Shown: in pieces, positions 35,177 through 46,829 of the stretch
How the letters are laid out: each line of letters begins with the position of its first letter
Position numbering within the stretch: the stretch's first letter is position 1
DNA from: Agriotes lineatus
Lineage: Eukaryota > Arthropoda > Insecta > Coleoptera > Elateridae
Assembly: GCA_940337035.1 (NCBI GenBank)
Contig: CALNHX010007743.1
Location: 1 to 64,000 of the forward strand
Length of the DNA stretch: 64,000 nt
Direction: 5' to 3'
Notes under the pieces: model-generated
The model's input: only the letters and a program-made list of their open reading frames with translations
The model's database searches: none
Told to the model about the DNA's origin: nothing
Made by a program: the position numbers and the translations under genes

Positions 35177-35472
35177 TATTAAAGGTAAACATTTCAGGGT
35201 GTCATACCGCTTAATAAATTTGAAGATTTCTTCAACTGGTTGAAGAACATCTTGAATGGCGACTGCAGTCAGCTGTACATCAAGTTGACAGTCCGTCGTG
35301 TTGCCGCATAACTAGAAGCCAAACCAGGACTATAAGGACTTGAAAATGACCGAATGTGATTTCGTCGAAACGTCGTCCAACCCCAAACGCCATTCAAGAT
35401 GTTCTTCAACCAGTTGAAGAAATCTTCAAATTTATTAAGCGGTATGACACCCTGAAATGTTTACCTTTAATA
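35177..35472. repeat. Perfect 85-bp inverted repeat, Penelope-like terminal region
   Basis: The arm 35177-35261 is exactly complementary to 35388-35472. The 126-bp loop ends in GATTTCGTCGAAACGTCGTCC-like sequence (about 35358-35378), a phrase with the CGAAACG form common in terminal repeats of Penelope-like elements. Both outer ends meet TA repeats. No RT is present. The Penelope assignment is tentative. Confidence 0.55.
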
Positions 35473-35499
35473 TATATATATATATATATATGTGCACGG

Positions 35500-36590
35500 C
35501 TATCTTACTTGCCTCCGAACATATGACAGACACCCACGCCTCCATGTCAAGGAACATGTTTTTCCATGTGTATTCCTCGTCAATCTCTTAAATAAGGTTT
35601 TCGTAACAGAAGCATCAAGAGAGGGGTAAGGAATTTTGATATTTGAGATATACAAAAAAATGGTGCACACAAAATAGCAACACAGCTCCCACTACACTGC
35701 TACAATGTGGCCTCCCATTGTATATCGCCGTGTTACACAATCGGCATACTCACCTCCAGCAACGTTGCCGTTCTGTTGCACCTTTTGCCGAGGGAATAAA
35801 AGTAGCGCGTCGTTTTGTTTTCGGATTTTGGCACGGCGAACGTGATAACGTATCTAAACATCGAGCGGATGGCATTCTGCGTGTGTTAATAAATTCTTGT
35901 GGGTACCTAACATAGCTATATTACTACAAATAGCTTAATAAAATCAGTTGCCCTGTAGTTACTGAAATCTTGCAATATAATATTTGAGTTAAGAATTAAT
36001 GAGTTACAATTCTTAGAAAAAATACCAACAAAACTGCCACAATCATTTTTTAAAACTGAATTGTCATATTTCGAAAATCTATTATATTAGCCAACTTCGT
36101 TGAAAAATATGGATACCAGAACAAGCTGCATAATACGAAGACTGAAAAATTAACGGTAACGGCGTAAGCTCACAGAATTAACAATACTGAATTTTGGTAA
36201 TTGAAGCATGGGCTACTATACAGGGGCCGGCAACAAAGATATTTCTAAAACTACGAGAGTGACATAAAGTTCATATATATAAGTACTGTCAGTTGCTGAA
36301 TTCGCTCACTTGCCAAAATGGAATACTCAGACCTAAAGTCGTTCCATTGCCGAATTAATTTGCTCAGTTACAGTATTGACCAAATTCATTTCGGCATTTA
36401 AACAAATTGGGCATCTGAGTCAAATATATAAAAATTCTAGGAGGTACGAAGGCGGTGCACATCACATGATTATAAATGGTAGGTCTAAAAGAGTGGTGAC
36501 CTTTTTTTTTTAAATAGAAGGCTCGATATTTAGGTAGCTTACAAGGAGTTTTCCATTGAAATGCTAATAATCTTATAACATAAAATGTAA
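35500..36590. other. Intergenic stretch without recognised gene
   Basis: AT-rich with no stable ORF beyond 90 codons. The phrase AGTTGCTGAATTCGCTCACTTGCCAAAATGG (about 36291) is followed by loosely similar text at about 36341-36400, a possible degenerate repeat. Nothing else stands out. Confidence 0.35.
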
Positions 36591-36796
36591 CTATGTTTGT
36601 TCGCTATCTCCTCCGAAAATACTGGACCGATTAAGTTGTACGATGGCTTAAAAGTTTGCAAATTTTTAGATTTAGATCGTAGGCCGGTTTTTATTTTCAC
36701 AAAAAGTGCGAAACAGTTTTAATGTAATTAACTCCTCTAGGCAGTGGAGCGGAGCGCCTTTCGCTGTGTACTATTAGCTCGGGTGCGCGCATTGTT

Positions 36797-36880
36797 CAAA
36801 CAGAAGCGCGTGGTCCTGCGGTAAGCGTGCTGGCCTATCACCCGGGCGGCCCGGGTTCGATCCCGCCGATGCATCCTTTT
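36797..36880 (+). ncRNA. tRNA-like sequence (SINE head or tRNA pseudogene)
   Basis: TGGTCCTGCGGTAAGCG resembles an A box and GGGTTCGATCCCG matches a B box at tRNA-like spacing, followed directly by a run of nine T, an RNA polymerase III terminator. The T-arm pairs only four base pairs and the acceptor stem does not close, so it is not a functional tRNA. The following sequence to about 37040 is a dispersed repeat, so a SINE is likely. Confidence 0.5.
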
Positions 36881-36939
36881 TTTTTAAATTTATAGTAATG
36901 AATCTCTCTTAATTTTGCGAACCGAAACGTAGTTCGGGT

Positions 36940-37040
36940 GACTGACTAGTTTTAATATAAATTTGTATGGATCTACCGCCAACGGTTCTGGAGATATTAA
37001 CGATTTTATGCAAAAAAAATGCTTAACTTTAGGCGGCTGT
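36940..37040 (+). repeat. Dispersed repeat, also inverted at 40150-40255
   Basis: AGTTTTAATATAAATTTGTA, then GGAGATATTAACGATTTTATG and TTTAGGCGGCTG-like sequence recur in reverse complement near 40145-40255. The second copy ends near the phrase CCACCCTGTATAAT. It is probably part of an unclassified DNA transposon or SINE body. Confidence 0.55.
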
Positions 37041-37329
37041 TGGAAGTAACAGGAAACAATTCAATGAAAGAGAACGTTATCAAAATATGGGGTAAAAGTT
37101 TCTTCACGTTTCTAATAATACTGAAACAATAAAAGGAAACATTTGCTAATGCGAATTACATCAACTTGCAAATAACATTACCGGTGATGGGATTCGAACT
37201 ACATCACCTGCAAATGCGATTTCAGTTCCACGCGTTTCTTTCACTGATCCGTGAAGGATCTCTCGGATCTGTGCAGTGCATGGCTGTATTAAACAGAACA
37301 CACTTTTTGTTGTCCCTTTTTACTCTTAC

Positions 37330-37600
37330 AACATTTATCTTGTATCTCTTGGGTTCCATTTTCGTCAAGTGTAAAGCCTGAGCTATGTGCAAATTACTGA
37401 TTTTATCTGAGTCTAAGTTAAAGCAAAATAAGCAAAAATTTTTTTAGTGCCCACTTTGTACCTATATGTTGTGTCTAAATATCTTTTTTCTTCAAGTGCA
37501 TAAACCTGAGATATGTGGAAATTATTACTTTCATTTAAGTAATAAGTCTTGAGTTAAAGCAAAAATAGAAAGAATTTAATTTTTCTTATTTGCTCACCCT
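37330..37600. repeat. Two diverged ~120-bp direct repeats
   Basis: Two blocks share CAAGTGTAAAGCCTGAGCTA (or CAAGTGCATAAACCTGAGAT), AATTACT and AGTTAAAGCAAAA. Non-coding; origin unknown. Confidence 0.4.
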
Positions 37601-38041
37601 GTATATATTTCTCCGAAATTTTCTCGGTTTCATGCCAGGTAGACATATAATATGCATGCAAAGTATCGTCTTCCTCCAAAAAATAGTTTTAGAGTTATAC
37701 CGGCAAAAGACGGAATTGAAAAAAGCGTTTCTTTGATATCTAGGGACCCTGGAAGTGAAGATCTGAAGAAATCTCAGAGGGTAATTTTTTATCGATTACA
37801 ATACGTTCTTCGTCTTTCAGACGAGGCAAGTAAAAACTAAAAATTAAGATGCTTTAATTCAAGGGATAACAAAAACCACCGAACAGAACAAAGAACCAGA
37901 TTTAGACAATACAAATCCCGTAATGTAGATACAAGAAATAATGAACACGAAAAAACGAAAAATTCTGAATAAATTGATTCTACGAGTATTATCAAATGAA
38001 ATCAGATTTTGAAAAAAACAAACGAACACATCAAAATTATA

Positions 38042-39607
38042 CAGTGGCCGTCAAAAGGTCGGCATCATATGGGAAAGTTTTTTATTTTTTATTTTGAAAA
38101 GAACGTTTTACGACAATAATTTGTGCTTGTCCAAAAACTTATTTAGCCCCTATCATACATACCGAGTGATTTTAACTTATTTAGAAAATGGCGTATTTCG
38201 AAATTGTCAAAATCTAAAAAGTGCTATTTTTCGGAAATTAAGTAAGTTTTCAATGAGATTTCTTTAGAGTGTTAGTTTTAGCTAACTGAACAATCTCAAG
38301 TCCAGAAAACACACATTTTTCTTTAACTTTAGCTAAACTTTAATTTTTCATTTTTTTAAATATTTTTCAAAATTTCACATACCAACAGCTTGTGGCCGGC
38401 TGGTGCTTGCGTGGCGCCAGCAGTGTAGTGGGTTCAAGCCCCACACCCGGGAATTGATAAACTCGTACGCTCTCCGGCCATCATATGAACACCTTTGATG
38501 GTCGTGACCCCTGCGAGGGCATTCTTCCTTAATTCAAGGGGTTAGGCTAGCCACCTACCCCGGCCGCGGATTAAGATGGCTTATAAAACCGCACTCAAGT
38601 GTGTGAAAGTAACAGGCTCTCAGCCTATATTAAGAGGAAGAACAAGAAGACATACAAAAACTTAATTTTAAAATTGACATTTTTTATGTGAAGACTAACG
38701 ATTTAGGCTATATTTGTAAAAAATAATATAAAATGTTAATTACTCCTTTAGATTTTTTATTATTTACCGAAAAGTGATATGTTCGCATAATTTTTAAGTT
38801 TTTGATGCAATGCGCTTTTTAGGAGAAGTATTTTTAAATGATAATTAATATCTATTTAAATGGATTCTTCGATAAAAACTGTAATCTAACCCTTTTAATG
38901 AATCCTGTAAATATTCCTTTACAGTTGTCTAAATGAGAAGATTTTTCTTTATACACTTTACATGTTCTAAAAATGCTTCTCATTCAGACAACTGTAAAAG
39001 ACCGTTTACAGAATTTTTGGATTTTTATAACAGTAATTCGCTAACAAGGTTCGAGTTTTTAGAAGCCATTTAAATAGATATTAATAATCATTCAAAAATA
39101 TTTCTCCTAAAAAGCACATTGGATCAAAAACGTAAAAATTATGCGAACATATCAGTTTTCGGTAAATAATACAAAATCTAAACGAGCAATTAACATTTTA
39201 TATTATTTTTTACAATTATAAATCTTGAAAGTCGTTACATAAAAAATTTTAATTTCAATATTAAGTCATGGTATGCGAAACTGAAAAATATTTAAAAAAT
39301 TGAAAAAGCTAAAGCTAAAGTTAAAGAAAAATATGTGTTTTCTGGACTTGAGATTTTTCAGTTAATCAAAACTAACACACTCTAAAACAATCTCATTGCA
39401 ATATTACTTAATTTCCGAAAAATAGCACTTTTTAGATTTTGACAATTTCGAAAAACGGAATTTTTTAAATAAGTAAACGTCACTCGGTATATATGATAGG
39501 GGCTAAATAGGTTTTTAGACAAGCACAAATTATTGACGTGTAAAGTTTTTTTGAAAAATCTAAAATAAGTTTTTTCTCATATGATGCCGACCTTTTGGGG
39601 GTCACTG
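38042..39607. mobile_element. 1.57-kb Tc1/mariner-type palindrome (foldback)
   Basis: The ends CAGTGGCCGTCAAAAGGTCG and CGACCTTTTGGGGGTCACTG-like are inverted repeats flanked by TA on both sides, the signature of Tc1/mariner insertion. The inverted similarity continues for about 650 bp from each end, with scattered differences, to a short centre near 38930-39000. There is no transposase ORF. A 258-bp SINE sits in the left arm only. Such long-armed non-autonomous forms can arise by inverted duplication of one transposon end. Confidence 0.8.
38392..38649 (+). mobile_element. tRNA-derived SINE (second family)
   Basis: The head has an A box-like GGCTGGTGCTTGCGTGG and a B box GGTTCAAGCCC within a perfect T-arm (GTGGG, 7-nt loop, CCCAC). 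The body contains CTCCGGCCATCATATGAAC and TAAGATGGCTTATAAAACCG, with an AAG-rich tail. The flanks ACATACCAACAGCTT (38377-38391) and ACATACAAAAACTTA (38650-38664) form a diverged target duplication. It interrupts the left arm of the palindrome exactly where the right arm is continuous. It is unrelated in body to the SINE at 26835. Confidence 0.8.
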
Positions 39608-39609
39608 TA

Positions 39610-40690
39610 TACCCAATACCTTCTTCCATGGGTATTAAAACTATACAAAGTGCCCGTAATTGGCAAATTCAATGATTTTGCCTTAGTAAATGAAGCACGC
39701 TATGTATCTCTGTATTTCTTAAAAACTCTTTCAATAAACTTTCGCCTAATAGCTTATTTAGCACCCCTAAATTCAACTAGTTTTCAGATTTAATTTATTC
39801 AAGCATTTCTCGGGTTTTTGTGTCAGCAATGTCTGGATTTTTATTTTCTAAACCTAGTTTGTGATTCCTTTAAATAAAGCATTTTAGGGGCCTTACACTG
39901 TTTTCTTATACTCACACTCGCATAGTTGGAAAACAGTTGAATACAGAGTTATCCAGTAAGATATCAAAATAAATCTCTTTAAAGGGGCATTTCAAAAATA
40001 CTAAAATGTGTAGTGCGTTTCCTTTAAAAACCTTTGAAATCATTAAATTTGCAGACACCTTGTATAGTATGAATGCCGAGAATCACCATTTTACATTCGA
40101 AAGGCAATTCACAAAAAAAACGTAATGTTTTATTTTTTATTTCAGTATCTACAGCAGCTGCCTGAAGTTTAGCATTTTGTGCATAAAATCGGTAACATCT
40201 CCAAAACAGTTCATGTTAGACCCATACAAATTTATATTAAAACTATTGGTATTTCAATGCAAAGCTGTTAAGCTTCCTAAATATAGAGTAATAACTTTGG
40301 TTCGCCACACTTTTTGAGCCACCCTGTATAATCAGAAATATTTTAGTAATATGCAACACTTTCGTACCTTCAACTTTTATATAAACTATTTTAATGTAAA
40401 TCTCCTAGTTTTAGAGATATTTCCCACCCCGCATCGTTGACGGATGCTGTATTAAATGTCCAGTGGCAGGCGGTTGTATTGTATTTACTTAAACCCATTA
40501 CTAGCGATAAGCCCCCGTGCGCGTTTGCCAAGTCTCTGAGGCGTAACAGTATGTTTCATAGATAGAGGCGAGTACTACTGGCGCACCGTGTTAGGTGTAT
40601 ATGTGTATTACATGGTCGCGCCATCTAGAATAACCTCTACCAACTCAAGTGTATAACTGAATATGTGTACTGTCAAACTCACCTCCACCA
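39610..40690. other. Intergenic stretch without recognised gene
   Basis: Apart from the inverted dispersed repeat at 40145-40255, no coding or structural feature is evident. 40440-40680 is relatively GC-rich but has no ORF of note. Confidence 0.35.
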
Positions 40691-40844
40691 AAAAATCTGT
40701 TATATCGATGCTTGTTGCACCATCTGTTGAATGGAACACTTATACATGGGGATACCTAGTCGCCTCCGATTTTTCGTACTGGCCTCCAAAAATGAGGCCA
40801 GTTCTTCGTTTCGACGTATGATTTCGGAGGCGAGTTTGACGTTT

Positions 40845-40847
<3 letters not shown>

Positions 40848-40900
<53 letters not shown>
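40848..40900. repeat. (TA)n microsatellite
   Basis: About 26 TA units directly left of the RT relic. Confidence 0.95.
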
Positions 40901-40902
<2 letters not shown>

Positions 40903-40929
40903 TAAGTAGGTTAAACATAGTGACTTAAC

Positions 40930-41600
40930 ACCCAATACCATCAACTCTTTAACTTTATCCAATCTGGAAGTGTTTAATGCAGTCAACTCACTTAATCCAA
41001 TGACTTGTATAGGTCCAGATGGTATTCCACCTACATTGCTGAAAGAATGCAAATTTATTATATTCCAGATTCTATTACGTCTTATATTTAACAAGTTACT
41101 GTCTGAAGGCTATGTACCAGATTTATGAAACGCATCGTTCCTAGCATCAATTTTTAAATCAGGCAATTTCGATCGTAAACATCGTACCTAAATGATTTGA
41201 ATCCACTATAACGAATAAAATAGCTAAATTGGATCAATCCATTTATAATTTCCCAACAACATGTTTTTCACCAGGGTAAACACCACCCACCTATATCAAC
41301 TGAAACTAACTTGTTACAATTTTTGCAATACATTTTGACTTCACTTGAAAACGGGTCACAAGTTAATGTCATACACATAGATTTTTCAAAGGCGTTTGAC
41401 TTTGTCAATTACAGCGTACTACACCTTAAATTGAAATCTCTTGGTATCTGTGGTAATATGTAGAGGTGGTTTGATAGTTATTTATTAGATAGAACTCAAT
41501 ATGTTAAATATAAGCAATTTATCACGAATTAGGTAATAGTAAGTTCCAGTGTTTTCCAAGGTCACACCTTGAACCACTATTATTTAATATATATTTTTTT
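40930..41600 (+). pseudogene. Non-LTR reverse transcriptase relic
   Basis: Fragments read TCIGPDGIPPTLLKEC, then LLSEGYVPDL, then after a gap NVIHIDFSKAFDFVNY. These are RT blocks of Jockey-superfamily LINEs (GPDGIP and the DFSKAFD catalytic block A). At least four stops and some frame changes interrupt it, and the FADD/YADD block is absent. It is an old, dead 3'-truncated fragment, separate from the minus-strand LINE that follows. Confidence 0.7.
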
Positions 41601-41765
41601 GTAATTGTGATTAAGCCAGATCAGCAATATTTTGCTATACATGGCTGATTGATCTACTTATTTACATGTTGTATTAATAATAACTAATGGCTGCAGCCGC
41701 ACTAATTTAATACTGTTTTATGATAATTGTGTTCACTGAAGTGTATTTATTCACTTGATCATTTT

Positions 41766-44528
41766 TCATATTACAGTGTTGCACTGATTTTTAATTATCA
41801 CTGTTTTCTGGTTTGCTGGATAAGAGTAGAAGAGTAGAACATCCTGAGGAAGTTTTCGCTTGAGCCTGATATGTATATTTTGTCGTCCAGTGTTGTAGGT
41901 TATTGCACCGGTACAGTTTCTTATGTGTTTGAAATATTTTCTCGCTATGTTCTTCACAAAGTCTCGTATGGTAGGTAGTCCCGCTTCTCGATAAAGTTGA
42001 GTGTTGAATATGTACCAGGGTGCGTTGAAAACTATTCTTAAAATTTTATTTTGAAAGGTCTGTACTTTTTTCCTTTGGGTGTTAGATGCTGCTCCCCAAA
42101 TTTGACAGGCGTAGGTGATTACAGGTATCAAGATGGACTCATATATCAGCATGCCACATTCTGGTTTAAGTGTCGATTTTCTGTTAATAATTGGATATAG
42201 CATGCCCAGCCGAGTGTAAACCTGATTTAACTTTTTGTTTATGTGAAAACCCCATGCGAGCTTTTTGTCCAAATAGACGCCCAAGTAGGTACTTGACGGC
42301 GTTATCATCAGGATTCCATTCAATTTGCTGATCGAAAAGAACAAGATTAGGCGGTTTAACAGGTATGCGTAATGTAAAACTCTTTGATTCGCATTTGGTG
42401 GGATTAAGCGTAATACACCATTTAATAAACCACTCGCTTAGTTGGTTGATGCTATTCTGTAGTTGTTGAGTTGCTAGGAATATGTCCTTGTGTTGTGTTA
42501 TAAGGACAGTATCATCTGCATACATTGCGACGGTTGAATTAGTGGGTTCAGGTAGATCACGCACGAATATATTAAACAATGTTGGTCCTAATATAGAGCC
42601 TTGAGGTACTCCGGCATTGATGTTCTTCTATGCTGACAAAGTGGTATTGATTCTTACAGAAAAACTTCGGTGTGCGAGGAAAGATTTAACGATGTGTAGT
42701 ATGTAGCTAGAAACGTTACAGCTGACCATCTTAAAAAGAAGTCCATCTATCCAAACACGATCGAAAGCTTGGGCGATGTCGAGGAATATTGCTACGGTAT
42801 GTTGTTTATTTTCAAATCCATTTTCGATCAGTTCTGATATACGCGATAATTGCTGGATAGTAGAGTGCTGTTTACGGAAGCCATATTGAAATACAGGTAG
42901 TGTTTGGTTATCTGTGAAAAACTGAGTAAGTCGAACAAGCATAATCTTCTCTAGAAGTTTAGCTAAGGTAGATAGGAGACTAATGGGGCGATAACCACTT
43001 GGATCTTTATGATTTTTCCCTGGTTTGGGAAAGAGAAGCACATGGGCATGTTTCCAGATATTTGGGAAATATCCAAGTCTCAAGCAGCCATTAAATACGA
43101 TGGTAAGAAATGTTGTAGCTTTTTTTGGAAGATTTTTGAGAACAACGTTTGGAATGAGATCAGGTCCAGGAGACTTTTTTAAGGAGAGGCTTTTTATTAG
43201 TGACCCAATTTCGGTTGGGGTAGTAGGATCTATTAACGCAGGGCTATCTGGGAAGGTAGTATTTAGCTGTGTTGTAATTTCTTGGGCCAATGATCTATTG
43301 TTTTCAGCAATTAGCGTGGTAAATGTGCCTTCTAGGTGATTGGCAAAAAGGTTTGCTTTTTCTTGATCAGAAGCATAGATCTGGTTGTTGACTTCGATAT
43401 TTGATATTTGAGGCTGTTGTTGTAGGATCCGTTTAGTTGCTAGCCACATAGTTGGGTCTCTGGGTTGAAGACTAGCTATGTAATTTCTGTAGCTATCAAA
43501 TCTATATTTATCTAAAGTGCTCTTTACTTCTCGATTTGCACGATTTAGCTGTGCTTTAATCAAGGGGTCCCTTGTTCTGTTCCATATCCTCCTAAGTCTG
43601 TTTTTATTATTAATTAACTTTAAAATGCAATCTGGTGGGTTCAAAAAGTTTATTTTACGTTTGGTTTGCATTTTTGTGGATTGGTTTATTGCAATTTTTA
43701 TCGAATTATTGAATTGACTTATGGCAGTGTCAATATCTTCTTCTGATGTAATTGAAGTAGGACAGGTTATTGCTTTTTGCAACACTTCTCTGAACTGTTC
43801 CCAATCTACACGACCGTTTAATAATATTGGTAACATCGGCTTGATCATGGGGGAGTTATGAAAGGTTATTAATACAGGTAGATGGTCAGATTCTAACTCT
43901 GCAATTACCGTTTGCGATATGGGTAGGCAAAAGTTTTTAAGAAGGCAGATATCTAATATGTCGGGGCGTTGATCTCTGCGGTATGGATAATGAGTTGGTT
44001 CACTAGGTGCTGAAATCTGAATGGCGTGGTTTGAGAGATACATTTGGAGCCTGATGTCGCTTGGATTATTGCCCAGAGGATATTTTTGGAGTTAAAGTCG
44101 CCGATTGCTAGTGTAGGGATATCGCTTTGGAAAAGTGTTGCAATATCTGCTTCCTGTAGTCGCTGTTTCGGTTGTTTGTAAACTGCAAAGATGTTGATGC
44201 TGGTCTTATTTTTTAGAAGTAAATTAATCCCCACTGCTTCGAGATTTTGTAGAGTAAGCAGTTCAAGTAGATGAGCGCATATAGAGCGTTTTATGATTAT
44301 TGCGACCCCTCCTGAAGCAAAGTGAGTTGCTCGATCTCGACGATATACAAAATATTGTGGTATTTTAAACTGTTCGTTTTCTGCTAGGTGAGATTCAGTA
44401 ATAATCATAATATCGACGTTATGCCTGGCTAAGAAGGCTATAACCAACGATCTTTGGTTGGATAAACCATTAGCATTGTAATTTACAATGATGGTGTTAG
44501 ATAAGAGATTGGGGGAATTATTTGCCAT
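41766..44528 (-). pseudogene. Jockey-like LINE ORF2: endonuclease and reverse transcriptase
   Basis: It starts MANNSPNLL at 44528. The APE-type endonuclease shows NANGLSNQR, ITESHL, GDFNSKN and SDHLPV. The RT shows KKSPGPDLIPN, GYRPISLLSTLAKLLE, FLDIAQAFDRVW and YADD (about 42515). A C-terminal region (RKSTLKPECGMLIYES, YACQIWG) ends at 41766. Four reading segments (44528-43953, 44043-42628, 42579-42184, 42344-41766) overlap or abut in different frames, so about three small indels separate them. They are joined here only as one annotation. Target-primed reverse transcription would be its role if intact. Confidence 0.85.
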
Positions 44529-44796
44529 TAAAAAGTGAGGGAATAAGTGAAAATAAGAATGACTTGATTTCGTTGTGAAAAGGAGCCAGGAGGTTCCAGA
44601 TAGACTGAATTAGATTAACAACTGATGGGGAGTTTGAGGTATTAGGAATGCAAGGCTGCGTGTCGTTAGTTGGTAAGGCTCATCCTGCAGTAGCGTGGGC
44701 GTATGTAGTTCCAGGAGTAGAAAACTTGTATATATTAGGTTCTCTTCTTGCAGTAGTTTGCTGGTTGGGGTTATTTTTCTTATTTGAATTAATATA

Positions 44797-45027
44797 TTAT
44801 TGACAGCCTCTGTAATTGGCTAGATGTTCTCCGCCGCAGTTTATATACTGTGGTTTGACTGAAGGTATTTTAGGACACTTTGTGTAGTGATGTGATCCTG
44901 TACACTTTACGCATCTAGATGGGAGGTCACAATTTTGGACAAAAGAGTCGTTATGTATCCAATTTAATTGGTCACCATGACTTTCAACAAAGAAACGAGT
45001 TGTATACATAATTTTGTTGACTATCAC
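44797..45027 (-). pseudogene. LINE ORF1 fragment with zinc knuckles
   Basis: CVKCTGSHHYTKC is a CCHC knuckle; a second (INCGGEHLANYRGC) has lost its first Cys-x-x-Cys form. Such knuckles end the nucleic-acid-binding ORF1 protein of Jockey-clade LINEs. The N-terminal part is missing or decayed beyond 45030. Confidence 0.7.
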
Positions 45028-45039
45028 ATATTTGTTGTA

Positions 45040-45880
45040 TGCTAAAAGAGATTACAAAATGTCAACGTCATTTCAAATTGAAAACTTATTAAAAATCATG
45101 TTAGGTATGCTTTCATTGTTTTAAATTGAACACTCGCCAAATGTACTAAACATTTTTAACCTAAGTGTGCAATAAAGTGACAGATGTGTACAATAAAATT
45201 CTTATTGCATACTATGCAGTAATAACATGCTTTTGGAGTATGGAAAGTGCCAAATAATAGCCTCCTTTAGAAAATGGTAGTCGAAAAATAGTATATTACT
45301 TTACAAGGAAGGTAGTGTAAATCTTCCTACATCCTGTGTAAAGTACATAATTTTTTTCGCTACCAATATTTCCATATGTAAAATAAATGGTAATTACATT
45401 TTCTAAGATCTAGTAGCCTATTTCGGAGCTTGGGGCGTTGTTTCAGTGCTGTGACGTTTTGCTTGACAGTTCTAAACGCACTGTGGATAATAGCACTACC
45501 GATAATGGTTTTCTTCATGTTAATCAAATGGCAGACATGGCATCTCGTCAGTTATAGTAAATGCGGGAAGTAAGTAATTCACTTCTCTAGGGAAGTAAGT
45601 ACATTGTCATGGAAACTGTAACAATTTTTGTAAATGTTTCCTACATCCCTCAAATCAGACAGTGTAAGGATCACTTGCAAGGAAGGTAGTGAAAAAAATA
45701 AGTATATAATTATATAATATAAGCGAGCTTTACTACGCGTTAAAATTAACACGCTTATTTCTGATGCACCCTGTATAATTGTATACGAATTATAATATTT
45801 CATAATGTTTATTATATACGTCAATATTATTGATATTATTATTAGTAGTAGTAATCGTCTAGTAGTAATTTTAAGGAGAG
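45040..45880. other. Intergenic stretch with short repeated motifs
   Basis: No gene. ACAAGGAAGGTAGTG-like phrases with TTCCTACATCC recur at about 45303-45335 and 45635-45690. The phrase CACCCTGTATAATTGTATAC at about 45768 resembles ends of other dispersed repeats here. Confidence 0.35.
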
Positions 45881-45894
45881 CGCACATTAATACG

Positions 45895-46345
45895 AGCGGC
45901 ACAATCATCATAACTCTATAATAAAGCAGAACACGTCCCAAGGTCAAATAAATCAACTCCTGGTCTATGTGCAGTTAGGTATTGGGGGCGTGGTCTTGAT
46001 ATTTTCTAAGAGCCAGTAATATGGAAGGAGAGAACAATTAATGCTCTTGTTAGGGCCTACACACATTTTTTACATTACACAGGAATGTTTGTACTATGTA
46101 CACATAAATATTAAATCTGCAAATAACCTAAATTCGGAGCTTTGTACAAAAATATGGTTATAAACTTTTTGCAAGTGGACTTTACTACCTCTAGGAAGAA
46201 AAGGCGTCGTGCATCACGTGACCACAATTCGAGGTTGGAGGTAATTGTGGGCGTTGTCTTGATATTAGCAGCGTTGCCAGACCTGGTACAATTCTACGAA
46301 TCTGGTACATTCTGAAACCGTTACTGCAAAAGTATATTTTTTAAA
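45895..46345 (+). repeat. Dispersed repeat, copy interrupted at 46006
   Basis: 45895-46009 and 46250-46345 match consecutive parts of the uninterrupted copy at 50165-50365. The ~240-bp interruption is bounded by GGCGTGGTCTTGATATT (about 45989) and GGCGTTGTCTTGATATT (about 46251), so it is either an insertion with a long duplication or a local tandem duplication. Confidence 0.6.
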
Positions 46346-46829
46346 ATATTTCTGGTACATTTTCATCCTCATTTATTAGATTAGACGAAACTGTCAAAAA
46401 TAAATTAGCAGATCAGCCAGCAAAGCGGAATTGGCAGACAAAATACGTCTTATTTATTTCGTACAGTATCCTCACTTAATAATACAGTATCCTCATTTAA
46501 TACTAAGAAACTGGAAACTGCAAGTAAAGCAAGAGAAAAAATTTTCGCAGAGTGTATTATAAATAAACATTAATACTACAAACATAGTGTTTAGTGTTAT
46601 GTTGTTTTCCGTTAATTATTGTACAATATTTTGAGAACGTCTGACAACACTGTTACTACACGCACAAGGAGGCTGTGACATCATCATTGTTGTTGACGCC
46701 ATTAGCTGCTTTCTCGTTTACGTGCAATTTGTTGCGTTATTAAACTGTAAAAGGCTTTACGCAAAACTTCCCTCGTCGTTTGTCGTTTACGTTTGTGATG
46801 GGCAGAATATTGTTACGGTGGGTACAAGA

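Larger units (their letters stand above)
41700..45030 (-). mobile_element. Jockey-like LINE, frameshifted
   Basis: On the minus strand, an ORF1 remnant (45027-44797) precedes ORF2 (44528-41766). Downstream, about 41745, a possible AATAAA occurs. No poly(A) tail or target duplication was identified. The coding parts are well preserved apart from a few frameshifts, so the insertion is fairly young. Confidence 0.8.

Noticed and set aside
35358..35380. Hammerhead ribozyme in the Penelope-like loop
   Set aside because: GAAAC is present but the CTGATGA core and three supporting stems could not be assembled by eye.
37150..37260. Possible tRNA gene on the minus strand (B-box-like GTTCGAATCCC)
   Set aside because: A T-arm-like stem exists but no acceptor stem, A box or anticodon arm could be fitted. 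At most a SINE scrap.
45579..45956. 125-aa hydrophobic minus ORF
   Set aside because: Isoleucine/leucine-rich only because of AT-rich TAT/ATT repeats. It overlaps a dispersed repeat that also occurs at 50165 without the ORF.
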